From positions 1-64,000 of the forward strand of contig NZ_JALLIX010000031.1 in NCBI RefSeq assembly GCF_023242365.1: DNA of 64,000 nucleotides, in the 5' to 3' direction. Source of the stretch: Pseudomonas sp. MWU13-2100 (lineage in GTDB: Bacteria; Pseudomonadota; Gammaproteobacteria; Pseudomonadales; Pseudomonadaceae). Made by a program: the position numbers and the translations under genes. The notes beneath the pieces were generated by a model. That model had not been told where the DNA came from, ran no database searches, and saw nothing but the letters and a program-made list of their open reading frames with translations. Shown piece after piece: positions 55,194 through 64,000 of the stretch. Each line of letters begins with the position of its first letter. Position 1 is the stretch's first letter.

Positions 55194-57263
55194 TCAACGA
55201 CTCACAGCAATCGCCTGGTTATTCATGATACGCGGAGTCAGGAATACCAGCAGCTCGGATTTTGCTTCCGAGACAATGTCTCGACGGAAGAGGCGGCCAA
55301 CATACGGCACATCACCGAGAAATGGCACCTTCTCTTCGGTTTTGCTCTGGGTATTGGAGAACACGCCACCAATCACCACGGTCTCGCCGTCGTTGACCAG
55401 GACCTTGGCGTTGACCTGGTTTTTCTTGATCGGCGGCACGTTGTTCAACACGTTCTGGTAGTCCGGCTCATCCTTGGTCACCTTCACTTCCATGATGATC
55501 CGGTTGTCCGGGGTGATCTGCGGAGTCACTTCCAGGGACAGCGAGGCCTCCTTGAAGGCCACCGAGGTCGCGCCGCTGGAGCTGGATTCCTGGTAGGGAA
55601 TCTCGGTCCCCTTGAGGATCTTGGCGGTTTCCTTGTCGGAAGTGACCACCTTGGGCTGGGACACCACTTCGCCGTTGCCGGTTTTTTCCATGGCGCTGAG
55701 CTCCAGGTCCAGGGTCGTGTTGTTGGTCACGAAGCCGATGCCGATGCCCGACGTGGCGGTGGTCGCGCCCAGGTCGACGAACGGCGTGCTGCTACTCTGC
55801 CCGGTCAGTTTGCTCAGGGTCGGCGAACCACCCGAGGTGTTCCAGTTGCCGCCGCTGATCTTGCCGCCCCAGCGGGCGCCAAGCTGTTTGTCATAACCGA
55901 CGTTGGCCTCGACGATCCGCGCCTCGATCATCACCTGGCGCACCGGGATGTCCAGTTGGGCAACGATGCGCCGCAGCTCGTCGAGGCGGTCCTGGGTCTG
56001 GTAGGCGATGATGTTGTTGGTGCGCTCATCCACGGTGATCGAGCCACGCTCGTCGGCCTTGGATTCGGCACTGGTCACCGACTGGAACAATTTGGCGATA
56101 TCCGCCGCTTTCGCGTAGTTGACCTGCAACAGCTCGCGGCGCAGGGGCGCCAGCTCGGCGATCTGCTTCTGCGACTCCAGCTCCTGGCGCTCGCGGGCGG
56201 CGATCTCGTCCGCCGGGGCCACCAGCAGCACATTACCGATCTTGCGCTTGTCCAGGCCCTTGGTTTTCAGTACCAGATCCAGCGCCTGGTCCCAGGGCAC
56301 ATTCTGCAGGCGCAGGGTGATACCGCCCTGTACCGTATCGCTGGCCACCAGGTTGAGGTTGGTGAAGTCGGCGATCAGTTGCAGCACCGAACGCACGTCG
56401 ATGTCCTGGAAGTTCAGCGAGAGCTTTTCACCACTGTAGACGAAACGCTCGGCATTACGCCGTTGCAGGTCGTCGACGGTGAGCGGCCGCACGCTGATGG
56501 TCAGCTTGTTGTCGGTCTGGTAGGTCGAGTAATCGAAGGCGCCACTGGGCTCGATGGAAATGCTCGCCTTGTCGGCGACGACACTGGCGTTGACGAACTG
56601 CACCGGGGTGGCGAAATCCTTCACGTCCAGGCGTACCCGCAGGGGGTCGGGCAATTGGGTCTTGGGGAAGTCGACGCTGATCTTGCCGCCACGCTCCTGG
56701 ATATCCGGGCTGATGGACGGATCGGACAGCTCGATGATCACATTGCCTTCACCCTGCTCGCCGCGCTGGAAGTCGACATTGCGGATCGCCCGCCCCACCG
56801 CCACATAGGGCTTGGGCGCCGCTCGCGCCGGAACCGACACCGCCGCCGCGGGCCTTGGCGCGCTGGCCTGGACGGCCGGGCCGACACCCTGACCCACCAC
56901 CACGAACAGATTGCTGCCCTCGATACGCGTACTGTAAGGCACCAGCTTGGTCAGGTTGATGATCAGCCGCGTGCGGTCCTTGGCCTCGACCACGGTCACG
57001 CTGCGGGCGTTGCCCACGCCCAGGTCACGGGTCTTCTTGACCAACTGGCTGGTGACACCGCTCAGGTCCAGGGCGATACGCGCCGGCTGGTCGGTGGTGT
57101 AGCCGTGGGGCGCGGCGGGCGGGCTGTCGAAGCCCAGCTTCAGTTCGACCCGATCCCCGGGCAGCGCCGCCACGTCCAGGGTTTTCAGGTTGGCCGCCAA
57201 CACCATCGGCGACACCAGCGCCATCCATAGCGAAATGCCGAGGGATGAAATAATCCTGTTCAT
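55194..57263 (-). CDS. pilQ: Type IV pilus secretin PilQ
   Basis: This 689-residue outer-membrane secretin for type IVa pili has a signal peptide ending about VLA|ANLKTL. Two AMIN domains bind peptidoglycan (VELKLGFDSPPAAPHGYTTD; VNASVVADKASISIEPSG). An STN/N0 domain follows (LNFQDIDVRSVLQLIADFTN) and the secretin core has GTEIPYQESSSSG and VTPQITPDNRIIMEVKVTKD. ATG 57263 follows GGAA; four earlier codons are not needed. It is the last gene of pilMNOPQ. Confidence 0.96.
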   Translation of the reverse strand: MNRIISSLGISLWMALVSPMVLAANLKTLDVAALPGDRVELKLGFDSPPAAPHGYTTDQPARIALDLSGVTSQLVKKTRDLGVGNARSVTVVEAKDRTRLIINLTKLVPYSTRIEGSNLFVVVGQGVGPAVQASAPRPAAAVSVPARAAPKPYVAVGRAIRNVDFQRGEQGEGNVIIELSDPSISPDIQERGGKISVDFPKTQLPDPLRVRLDVKDFATPVQFVNASVVADKASISIEPSGAFDYSTYQTDNKLTISVRPLTVDDLQRRNAERFVYSGEKLSLNFQDIDVRSVLQLIADFTNLNLVASDTVQGGITLRLQNVPWDQALDLVLKTKGLDKRKIGNVLLVAPADEIAARERQELESQKQIAELAPLRRELLQVNYAKAADIAKLFQSVTSAESKADERGSITVDERTNNIIAYQTQDRLDELRRIVAQLDIPVRQVMIEARIVEANVGYDKQLGARWGGKISGGNWNTSGGSPTLSKLTGQSSSTPFVDLGATTATSGIGIGFVTNNTTLDLELSAMEKTGNGEVVSQPKVVTSDKETAKILKGTEIPYQESSSSGATSVAFKEASLSLEVTPQITPDNRIIMEVKVTKDEPDYQNVLNNVPPIKKNQVNAKVLVNDGETVVIGGVFSNTQSKTEEKVPFLGDVPYVGRLFRRDIVSEAKSELLVFLTPRIMNNQAIAVSR

Positions 57264-57274
57264 ATCGAATTCCA

Positions 57275-57802
57275 CTATGAGTGCTCTTTCAAAGGGATGG
57301 TGCGCGGTCGTTCCAGCCAGGCGCCTTCGCCATCCGGAACGATCTCGATCACCTCGACCTGGGCGTCGGTGATAGCCACGATACGGCCATCATTGCGCCC
57401 CAGATAGTCGCCCACTTTCAACCGATGGACACCCCCGGCCCCGCGTACCAGGGCAAAGATGCCGCTGGCATTGGACAGGGTGCCGACCATCTCGAACTGC
57501 TCGATATTGAAGCCCTCGAGGAATTGCTTGGTCCGATTCGGATCTGGCTTGACCTCGTGGGAGCCTTTCTGGCGATTGACCAGATCGACCTTCATCGGCG
57601 GCTGGAACGGGCTGCGCAGCGCGGCGGCGCTGTAGGTGAACATCTCGAAGGCGCGAAATTTCGGCGTCGGCTCGATATTGCCCGCCGGCCGCGCACGCAC
57701 TTCTTTCATGTACGCATCGAGGTCGCTGAAGTCGTTGTTGTTGCCGCAGCCGGCCAGCGTCAGCGCCAACAGGGTCACACAGATCCCATGCAAGCGGCTC
57801 AT
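57275..57802 (-). CDS. pilP: Type IV pilus lipoprotein PilP
   Basis: This 175-residue inner-membrane lipoprotein has lipobox LTLAGCGNNN. Its C-terminal beta-sandwich (FEMVGTLSNASGIFALVRG, then VHRLKVGDYLGRNDGRIV) binds the PilQ N0 domain and links it to PilNO. It overlaps pilO by 4 bp. Confidence 0.95.
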   Translation of the reverse strand: MSRLHGICVTLLALTLAGCGNNNDFSDLDAYMKEVRARPAGNIEPTPKFRAFEMFTYSAAALRSPFQPPMKVDLVNRQKGSHEVKPDPNRTKQFLEGFNIEQFEMVGTLSNASGIFALVRGAGGVHRLKVGDYLGRNDGRIVAITDAQVEVIEIVPDGEGAWLERPRTIPLKEHS

Positions 57803-58428
57803 TTCTTCAGCCCCTTGTCGTTGTAGCGATAGGTCTTGGCCAGGATGCTCATGCGTAGCTTGTTGCCGCCAGCCGGTGACGCGGCGATCGGCTTGATCTC
57901 GAAATCATGCAGGGTCACGATCCGCGGCAGGGCCGCCACGCCACTGACGAAGGTGGCCAGGTCGTGATAGGCACCGGTCACGGTGATCTGGATCGGCAGC
58001 TCGATATAGAACTGCTGGGTGACTTCCGGCAAGAGCTTGATCTCCTCGAACTCCAGCCCGCTGCCCAATCCGGTACGGGTGATGTCTTCCAGCAGCCCCG
58101 GCACCTCGGTGTCGCTCGGCAACTGCTTGAGCAAGGCGCCGAACGACTCCTCCATCTCCTGCATCTGCCGGGTATAGGCCTCGAGGTTCGCGGCCAGGTG
58201 CGCCTTGGTGGCGAACTGTTCCTTGAGGGTCACTTCCGTCGCGCGCTGCAGCTCCAGTTGGTCGGTCAGGTCCTTGATGTAGAAGTTGTAACCCAGGGCC
58301 AGCACCAGGATCGCCGTCAGTACGCCGCTCGCGACCTTGACCGCCGCCGGCCAGGAGCCGATGTTCTGCATGTCGAGGTCGGCAAGGTCGATCTTGCGCA
58401 GGCTTTCCATCCAGGCGGAGAGATTCAT
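57799..58428 (-). CDS. pilO: Type IV pilus alignment protein PilO
   Basis: This 209-residue bitopic protein has a TM helix (VASGVLTAILVLALGYNFYI), a periplasmic coiled coil and a ferredoxin-like fold (YIELPIQITVTGAYHDLATF). It heterodimerises with PilN. It overlaps pilP and pilN by 4 bp. Confidence 0.95.
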   Translation of the reverse strand: MNLSAWMESLRKIDLADLDMQNIGSWPAAVKVASGVLTAILVLALGYNFYIKDLTDQLELQRATEVTLKEQFATKAHLAANLEAYTRQMQEMEESFGALLKQLPSDTEVPGLLEDITRTGLGSGLEFEEIKLLPEVTQQFYIELPIQITVTGAYHDLATFVSGVAALPRIVTLHDFEIKPIAASPAGGNKLRMSILAKTYRYNDKGLKK

Positions 58429-58991
58429 TTGACCGCTCCCTCGGATTTTGGCTGGGTCTGGCGCACGCTCAGCTGGAACGTGTTGGCCTGGTCCACCGCG
58501 CCGGCGCTGGTCGCCTTGACCTCGGTCAGCGTGGGCGCGGTGAGCCAGTCGGAGGCATCGAGATTGCGCATCAGGTCCGAAACCCGGTTGTTCGATTCGG
58601 CCGCACCGGTGATCGAGATGGTCTTGTCAGTCATCTTCACTTCTGTGAAATACACGCCGTCCGGCAGGGTCCGCACCAGTTGATCGAAGATCCGCCCACT
58701 GATGGAGCGGTTACCTTGCAGATCCTGGATGATCTTCATCCGCTCGATCAGTTGCTGGCGACGCGCCTTGAGCTCGCTGATCTGCTTGATCCGGCCGTCG
58801 AGCTGGGCGATCTCCTTGTTCATGTAGGTATTGCGCGCGACCTGGCGGTCGACGGCGCCGCTGAAGTACTGGTCGGTCAGCAAGACCACGCCGACCGCCG
58901 CCACCAGCACGCCGACCAGGGCGGTGAGGAAACGTTTGCGGCGCTCTTCGCGCAGTTGCTCGCGCCAGGGCAGCAGGTTGATCCGCGCCAT
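58425..58991 (-). CDS. pilN: Type IV pilus alignment protein PilN
   Basis: This is a 188-residue bitopic protein. The N-terminal tail MARINLLPWREQLREERRKR carries the INLLPWR motif that docks into PilM. One TM helix (LTALVGVLVAAVGVVLL) and a periplasmic coiled coil plus fold follow. It starts on the last base of pilM. Confidence 0.96.
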   Translation of the reverse strand: MARINLLPWREQLREERRKRFLTALVGVLVAAVGVVLLTDQYFSGAVDRQVARNTYMNKEIAQLDGRIKQISELKARRQQLIERMKIIQDLQGNRSISGRIFDQLVRTLPDGVYFTEVKMTDKTISITGAAESNNRVSDLMRNLDASDWLTAPTLTEVKATSAGAVDQANTFQLSVRQTQPKSEGAVK

Positions 58992-60055
58992 CAGTCGAAA
59001 CTCCTCAAGGCCAGACCGCAGGCGATCATCAGGGCCGGCGCGTCACTGGCCAGCGCCCCGGCGTTGACCTTGCTGCTCAAGGCCATGTCGGCGAAGGGGT
59101 TGGCCACCAGGGTCGGCGTACCGAGCCGCTGCTGGATCAGGTGATCGAGCCCGGCAATCGACGCGGTGCCGCCGGCGAGCAGGATGTAGTCGACATCGTT
59201 GTACTGCCCGGAAGCGAAGAAGAACTGCAGGGAACGCGAGACCTGCTGGACCACGGCGTCCTTGAACGGCTGCAACACCTCGCTGACGTAGTCGTCGGGC
59301 AGGCCGCCCTGCTTCTTCGCCAGCCCGGCCTCTTCGTTGGACAGGCCGTAGCGCCGCTGGATTTCCTCGGTGAGCTGGCGACCGCCGAACAGTTGTTCAC
59401 GGGTGTAGATGATCCGACCGTTATGCAGGACGCTGAGGGTGGTCATGGTCGCGCCGATGTCCACCACCGCGACCGTCAGCTTCTCGTGGTCGCTGGCCAG
59501 TTGCGCGGCGAGCAGGCCGAAGGAGCGCTCCAGGGCGTAGGCCTCGACATCGACCACCTGGGCCTCGAGTCCGGCCAGGGCCAGGGCCGCCTCGCGGACT
59601 TCGACGTTTTCTTTCCGACAGGCGGCAAGCAGGACTTCGACGCGCTCGGGATTGCGCGCCGAATAGCCCTGGACCTCGAAATCGATGGCCACTTCTTCCA
59701 GGGGATAGGGAATGTACTGGTCGGCCTCGATCTTCAGCTGGTTTTCCATTTCGTCGTCGGAAAGCCCGGCATCCATCTCGATGGTCTTGGTGATTACCGC
59801 GGAACCGGCCACGGCCACGGCCACGCCGCGCACGCTGGTCTTGGCCTTGAGCAGCACCCGTGCAAGGGCCTGCCCGACACCCTCGAGCTCGGCGATGTTC
59901 TTTTCGACCACGGCATTGGCCGGCAACGGCTCCACGGCATAGGACTCGACCCGATATCGATTGCCTGAACGGCTCAATTCGAGGAGCTTTACCGAGGTGG
60001 AACTGATGTCGATCCCCAGGAGCGAATGCGCTTTTTTGCCAAAGAGTCCAAGCAC
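58991..60055 (-). CDS. pilM: Type IV pilus actin-like protein PilM
   Basis: This 354-residue cytoplasmic actin-fold ATP-binding protein has ATP phosphate loops LLGIDISSTSVKLLEL and VAVVDIGATMTTLSVL and adenosine motif ILLAGGTASIAGLDHLI. It recruits PilN and couples the motor ATPases to the alignment complex. First gene of pilMNOPQ, divergent from the PBP1A gene. Confidence 0.96.
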   Translation of the reverse strand: MLGLFGKKAHSLLGIDISSTSVKLLELSRSGNRYRVESYAVEPLPANAVVEKNIAELEGVGQALARVLLKAKTSVRGVAVAVAGSAVITKTIEMDAGLSDDEMENQLKIEADQYIPYPLEEVAIDFEVQGYSARNPERVEVLLAACRKENVEVREAALALAGLEAQVVDVEAYALERSFGLLAAQLASDHEKLTVAVVDIGATMTTLSVLHNGRIIYTREQLFGGRQLTEEIQRRYGLSNEEAGLAKKQGGLPDDYVSEVLQPFKDAVVQQVSRSLQFFFASGQYNDVDYILLAGGTASIAGLDHLIQQRLGTPTLVANPFADMALSSKVNAGALASDAPALMIACGLALRSFD

Positions 60056-60137
60056 TACCGATTCCCTATTACTATCCGCGACTTACGGACCCTTTATGAT
60101 GATGGGCATTTAATAGCAGTCTTGACATAAGCGCAAA

Positions 60138-60166
60138 TGACGCTCACGCCCAAAAATGCTTATAAT
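60138..60166 (+). promoter_or_regulatory. Candidate promoter of the PBP1A gene
   Basis: TATAAT (60161-60166) is a perfect -10. The hexamer at the right 17-bp spacing is TGACGC (60138-60143), a poor -35. TTGACA at 60122-60127 is too far away to pair with it. Start at about 60173 would leave a leader of about 85 nt. The pilM control region shares this 202-bp gap. Confidence 0.4.
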
Positions 60167-60257
60167 GCCCAGCGTTTTTTTCAAATCGCGGAACCCGCGC
60201 TTGCTGTGAATTTAGCCTGACGCCTAACCCATTCTTTTATCTGGAAATCCACAAGCC

Positions 60258-62693
60258 TTGATTCGTCTGCTGAAGTTTTTCGGGTGGTCTTTCGTCGCCG
60301 TGTTCTGCGGGCTGCTGCTCGTCCTGAGCGGCGCTTTTCTTTATCTTAGTCCGGGCCTGCCGTCCGTCGAGACTTTGCGCAGCATACAATTGCAGATTCC
60401 GCTCAGGGTCTACACCAGCGATGGCAAGCTGATCGCCGAATTCGGCGAGATGCGCCGTACGCCCCTGCGTTTCGCCGATATTCCACCGAACTTTATCAAC
60501 GCCCTGCTCAGCGCCGAGGACGACAATTTCGCCAACCACTATGGCGTCGACCCCAGCAGCCTGATGCGCGCCGCAACCCAACTGGTCAGGAGCGGACACA
60601 TACAGACTGGCGGTAGCACCATCACCATGCAGGTGGCAAAGAACTACTTCCTGTCCAGCGAGCGTAGCTTCTCGCGCAAGACCAACGAGATCCTTCTTGC
60701 CTTGCAAATCGAGCGCCAGCTGACCAAGGACGAGATCCTCGAGCTGTATGTGAACAAGATCTACCTGGGCAACCGTGCCTACGGTATCGAAGCGGCCTCC
60801 CAGGTTTATTACGGCAAGTCGATCCGCGACATCACTCTGGCCCAGATGGCCATGATCGCCGGCCTGCCGAAGGCACCATCGCGCTTCAACCCACTGGCCA
60901 ACCCTGTGCGCGCCAAAGAGCGTCGTGATTGGATCCTGGGGCGTATGTACAAGCTGGGCAAGATCGACGAGGCCGCCTACCAGGCAGCCATTGTCGAGCC
61001 GGTCAACGCCAGCTATCACGTACCGACGCCAGAAGTGAACGCACCGTACATCGCCGAAATGGCCCGTGCGGAAATGGTCGGACGCTATGGCAGCGAAGCC
61101 TACACCGAAGGCTTCCGCGTCACCACCACCGTACCGAGCAACCTGCAGGAGCTGGCCAACCATGCGGTTGAAGAAGGCCTGATCGCCTACGACCAGCGCC
61201 ACGGCTACCGCGGACCGGAATCGCGCCTGCCGGGCAAGACCCGTGACGCCTGGATCGCCGAGCTGGGCAAACAGCGCACCATCAACGGCCTGGAGCCGGC
61301 CATTGTCACCCTGGTGGACAAGACCAGCCTGCACGTACTGACCCACAACGGCCCGGAAATCGTCAACTGGGACAGCATGAAATGGGCCCGCCCATACCTC
61401 AACACCGACAGCCTCGGCGCCGCCCCCAAGCAACCGGCCGACGTCGCCCAGGTCGGCGACCTGATCCGCGTCCAGCGCCAGGCCGACAACAGCCTGAAGT
61501 TCAGCCAGGTACCGGCGGCCCAGAGCGCGCTGGTCTCGCTTGACCCGCAAAATGGTGCGATCCGCGCCTTGGTCGGTGGCTTCGCCTTCGAGCAGAGCAA
61601 CTACAACCGCGCCACCCAGGCCAAACGCCAACCGGGCTCAAGCTTCAAACCGTTCATCTACAGCTCCGCACTGGACAACGGCTACACCCCGGCCAGCCTG
61701 GTGAACGATGCACCGATCGTGTTCGTCGACGAATACCTGGACAAGGTCTGGCGCCCGAAAAACGACACCAACACCTTCCTCGGCCCGATCCGCTTGCGCG
61801 AGGCGCTGTACAAGTCGCGCAACCTGGTCTCGATTCGCCTGCTGCAAAGCCTGGGCGTCGACAAGACCATCGACTACATCGCCAAGTTCGGCTTCAACAA
61901 GCAGGACCTGCCACGCAACCTGTCCCTGGCCCTGGGTACCGCGACCCTCACGCCAATGGAGATTGCCACGGGCTGGAGCACCTTCGCCAACGGCGGCTAC
62001 AAGATCACCCCGTATCTGATCGACAAGATCGAAAGCCGCAATGGCGACACCCTGTTCGTCGCCAACCCACCGAGCGTGCCGAGCGGTGCGGCGGCCAGCA
62101 GCGGCATTGCGGCACCGAGCCAGCCGTCGTTCACCGTCAACAGCACCAGCGAAGCACCGGCACCGGCCGCCCAGGCGCCAGCGGTGGCCGAGCGGATCAT
62201 CGACGGACGAACCACCTTTATCCTCAACAGCATGCTCGAGGACGTGATCAAGCTCGGTACCGGGCGTCGCGCCCTGGCCCTGGGCCGTGGCGACCTGGCG
62301 GGCAAGACCGGTACAACCAACGAATCCAAGGATGCCTGGTTCACCGGTTATAACGCCGATTACGTCACCACCGTCTGGACCGGCTTCGACCAGCCGGAAA
62401 GCCTGGGTCGCCGCGAGTTCGGCGGTACCGTGGCACTGCCGATCTGGATGGACTACATGGGCGCCGCTCTCAAGGGCAAACCGCTGCACACCCAGGCGGA
62501 GCCGGAAGGCATCCTCAGCCTGCGGGTGGATCCGGTCAGCGGCCGCGCGGCAACACCGGGTACGCCGAACGCCTACTTCGAGCTGTTCAAGAGCGAAGAC
62601 ACGCCGCCGTCGGTCAATGAAATCGGCAATGGCGGCAGCGCCCCGGGCAGTCCGCTGCCGGCGGACGAGGCGGCGCCGATCGATCTGTTCTGA
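60258..62693 (+). CDS. mrcA: Penicillin-binding protein 1A
   Basis: This 811-residue bifunctional peptidoglycan synthase has an N-terminal membrane anchor. The GT51 glycosyltransferase domain has the catalytic Glu in LLSAEDDNFANHYGVD and further blocks GGSTITMQVAKNYFL and YGIEAASQVYYGKS. An OB-like insert follows. The transpeptidase domain has SxxK in KRQPGSSFKPFIYSSA, SxN in YKSRNLVSIR and KTGTTNESKD. The Ala/Pro-rich insert before KTG (about residues 620-645) is a variable linker. TTG 60258 gives MIRLLKFFGWSFVA, the usual start. Confidence 0.95.
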   Translation: MIRLLKFFGWSFVAVFCGLLLVLSGAFLYLSPGLPSVETLRSIQLQIPLRVYTSDGKLIAEFGEMRRTPLRFADIPPNFINALLSAEDDNFANHYGVDPSSLMRAATQLVRSGHIQTGGSTITMQVAKNYFLSSERSFSRKTNEILLALQIERQLTKDEILELYVNKIYLGNRAYGIEAASQVYYGKSIRDITLAQMAMIAGLPKAPSRFNPLANPVRAKERRDWILGRMYKLGKIDEAAYQAAIVEPVNASYHVPTPEVNAPYIAEMARAEMVGRYGSEAYTEGFRVTTTVPSNLQELANHAVEEGLIAYDQRHGYRGPESRLPGKTRDAWIAELGKQRTINGLEPAIVTLVDKTSLHVLTHNGPEIVNWDSMKWARPYLNTDSLGAAPKQPADVAQVGDLIRVQRQADNSLKFSQVPAAQSALVSLDPQNGAIRALVGGFAFEQSNYNRATQAKRQPGSSFKPFIYSSALDNGYTPASLVNDAPIVFVDEYLDKVWRPKNDTNTFLGPIRLREALYKSRNLVSIRLLQSLGVDKTIDYIAKFGFNKQDLPRNLSLALGTATLTPMEIATGWSTFANGGYKITPYLIDKIESRNGDTLFVANPPSVPSGAAASSGIAAPSQPSFTVNSTSEAPAPAAQAPAVAERIIDGRTTFILNSMLEDVIKLGTGRRALALGRGDLAGKTGTTNESKDAWFTGYNADYVTTVWTGFDQPESLGRREFGGTVALPIWMDYMGAALKGKPLHTQAEPEGILSLRVDPVSGRAATPGTPNAYFELFKSEDTPPSVNEIGNGGSAPGSPLPADEAAPIDLF

Positions 62694-62753
62694 TCCCTCG
62701 GTGTGACGGGCGGGCTTGTTGTGGCAAACGAGCCAGCCCCGATCGGACGCGGT

Positions 62754-62902
62754 CTTGTGGCGAGCGGGCTTGTCGGAACGCCGCACCGCCGCGCTCGACT
62801 GCAAAGCAGTCGTAAAACCGGCCGACGCGTTTTATCCGACATTACGCGATCACCGGTTTTGGGGGTGCCTCGCACCCCAGCGCGGGCAAGCCCGCTCGCC
62901 AC
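62754..62902. repeat. REPIN, GTGGCGAGCGGGC family, variant arm
   Basis: The left arm CTTGTGGCGAGCGGGCTTG runs on into the variant TCGGAACGCCGCACCGCC; the right arm is GCGGGCAAGCCCGCTCGCCA (ending about 62902). The left 35 nt are the reverse complement of the right half of the element at 45403-45552, so the two are the same element type in opposite orientation. Confidence 0.88.
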
Positions 62903-62957
62903 CTATTCCGCCCAGCCATACGCTGCGCGTGCCCACAAAAGCTGGACAGCCACACAG

Positions 62958-62993
62958 CAAAAAGCCCCGACTCATTCGAGCCGGGGCTTTTTG
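62958..62993 (-). terminator. maeB intrinsic terminator
   Basis: AAAAAGCCCC (62959-62968) and GGGGCTTTTT (62983-62992) pair, with an inner CTC/GAG extension around ATTC. It gives a T-run on the minus strand 18 bp after the malic enzyme stop. The A-run makes it potentially active for the PBP1A gene too. Confidence 0.9.
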
Positions 62994-63010
62994 TTTGACG
63001 CTACAACGGC

Positions 63011-64000
<990 letters not shown>

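Noticed and set aside
60122..60166. TTGACA plus TATAAT taken as one strong promoter upstream of the PBP1A gene
   Set aside because: The two boxes are 33 bp apart, far beyond the usual 16-18 bp, so they cannot form one sigma70 promoter.

Overview
This GC-rich window has gene content, gene order and REP-type intergenic repeats that point to a Pseudomonas chromosome, most likely the P. fluorescens/P. chlororaphis side of the genus. Three things support this: pilMNOPQ-aroK-aroB-damX-gltB-gltD-hemE in the order usual for Pseudomonas with the class A penicillin-binding protein gene divergent from pilM, several REP/REPIN doublets, and a DUF6124-type gene preceded by structured repeats. No tRNA, rRNA, CRISPR array, insertion sequence or prophage was seen.

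Layout. (1) 1-9,700: core genes reading rightwards: an acyl-CoA dehydrogenase, a K+/H+ antiporter, the mechanosensitive channel MscK, the protein AMPylase SelO, and thioredoxin 2 (TrxC). A broken MazF/PemK-type toxin gene lies between selO and trxC. Both selO and trxC have the ribosome binding site inside a strong inverted repeat. (2) 9,814-10,587: an orphan ParA-type ATPase on the minus strand. (3) 10,949-28,404: an aryl polyene (APE) pigment operon of about 20 tightly overlapping genes. It has ketosynthases, two acyl carrier proteins, an AMP-ligase fused to a dehydratase, a second dehydratase, a ketoreductase, an aromatic amino acid ammonia-lyase, a thioesterase, acyl- and glycosyltransferases, a methyltransferase, a LolA-like carrier, an MMPL exporter, two lipoproteins and a flavoprotein with halogenase signatures. 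Together they would build an aryl-capped polyene on an ACP, attach it to a lipid and move it to the outer membrane. (4) 28,434-29,480: a perfect REPIN, two covarying structured repeats upstream of a small DUF6124-like gene, and a second REPIN. (5) 29,505-32,069: a HigA-like antitoxin remnant, a LysR regulator and a divergent MFS exporter. (6) 32,125-43,540, minus strand: a complete type II secretion system in the order gspC to gspM, preceded by a cytochrome b561-like gene and a secreted chitin-active lytic polysaccharide monooxygenase (LPMO), which is the likely cargo. (7) 44,191-60,055, minus strand: hemE, gltD, gltB, a DamX-like cell-division protein, aroB, aroK and the type IV pilus alignment/secretin operon. 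(8) 60,258-64,000: the penicillin-binding protein 1A gene and, on the minus strand, the C-terminal part of malic enzyme, which runs off the window.

Most promising observations: the covarying tandem RNA-like elements upstream of the DUF6124-like gene; the SD-sequestering hairpins of selO and trxC; a REPIN that has become part of the signal-peptide coding region of the APE LolA-like gene; the halogenase-like flavoprotein and the unusual Phe-His selectivity pair of the ammonia-lyase in the APE operon; and the LPMO-cytochrome b-T2SS association. Start sites were chosen by reading upstream sequence by eye. Family assignments rest on recognised motifs, not on database searches.
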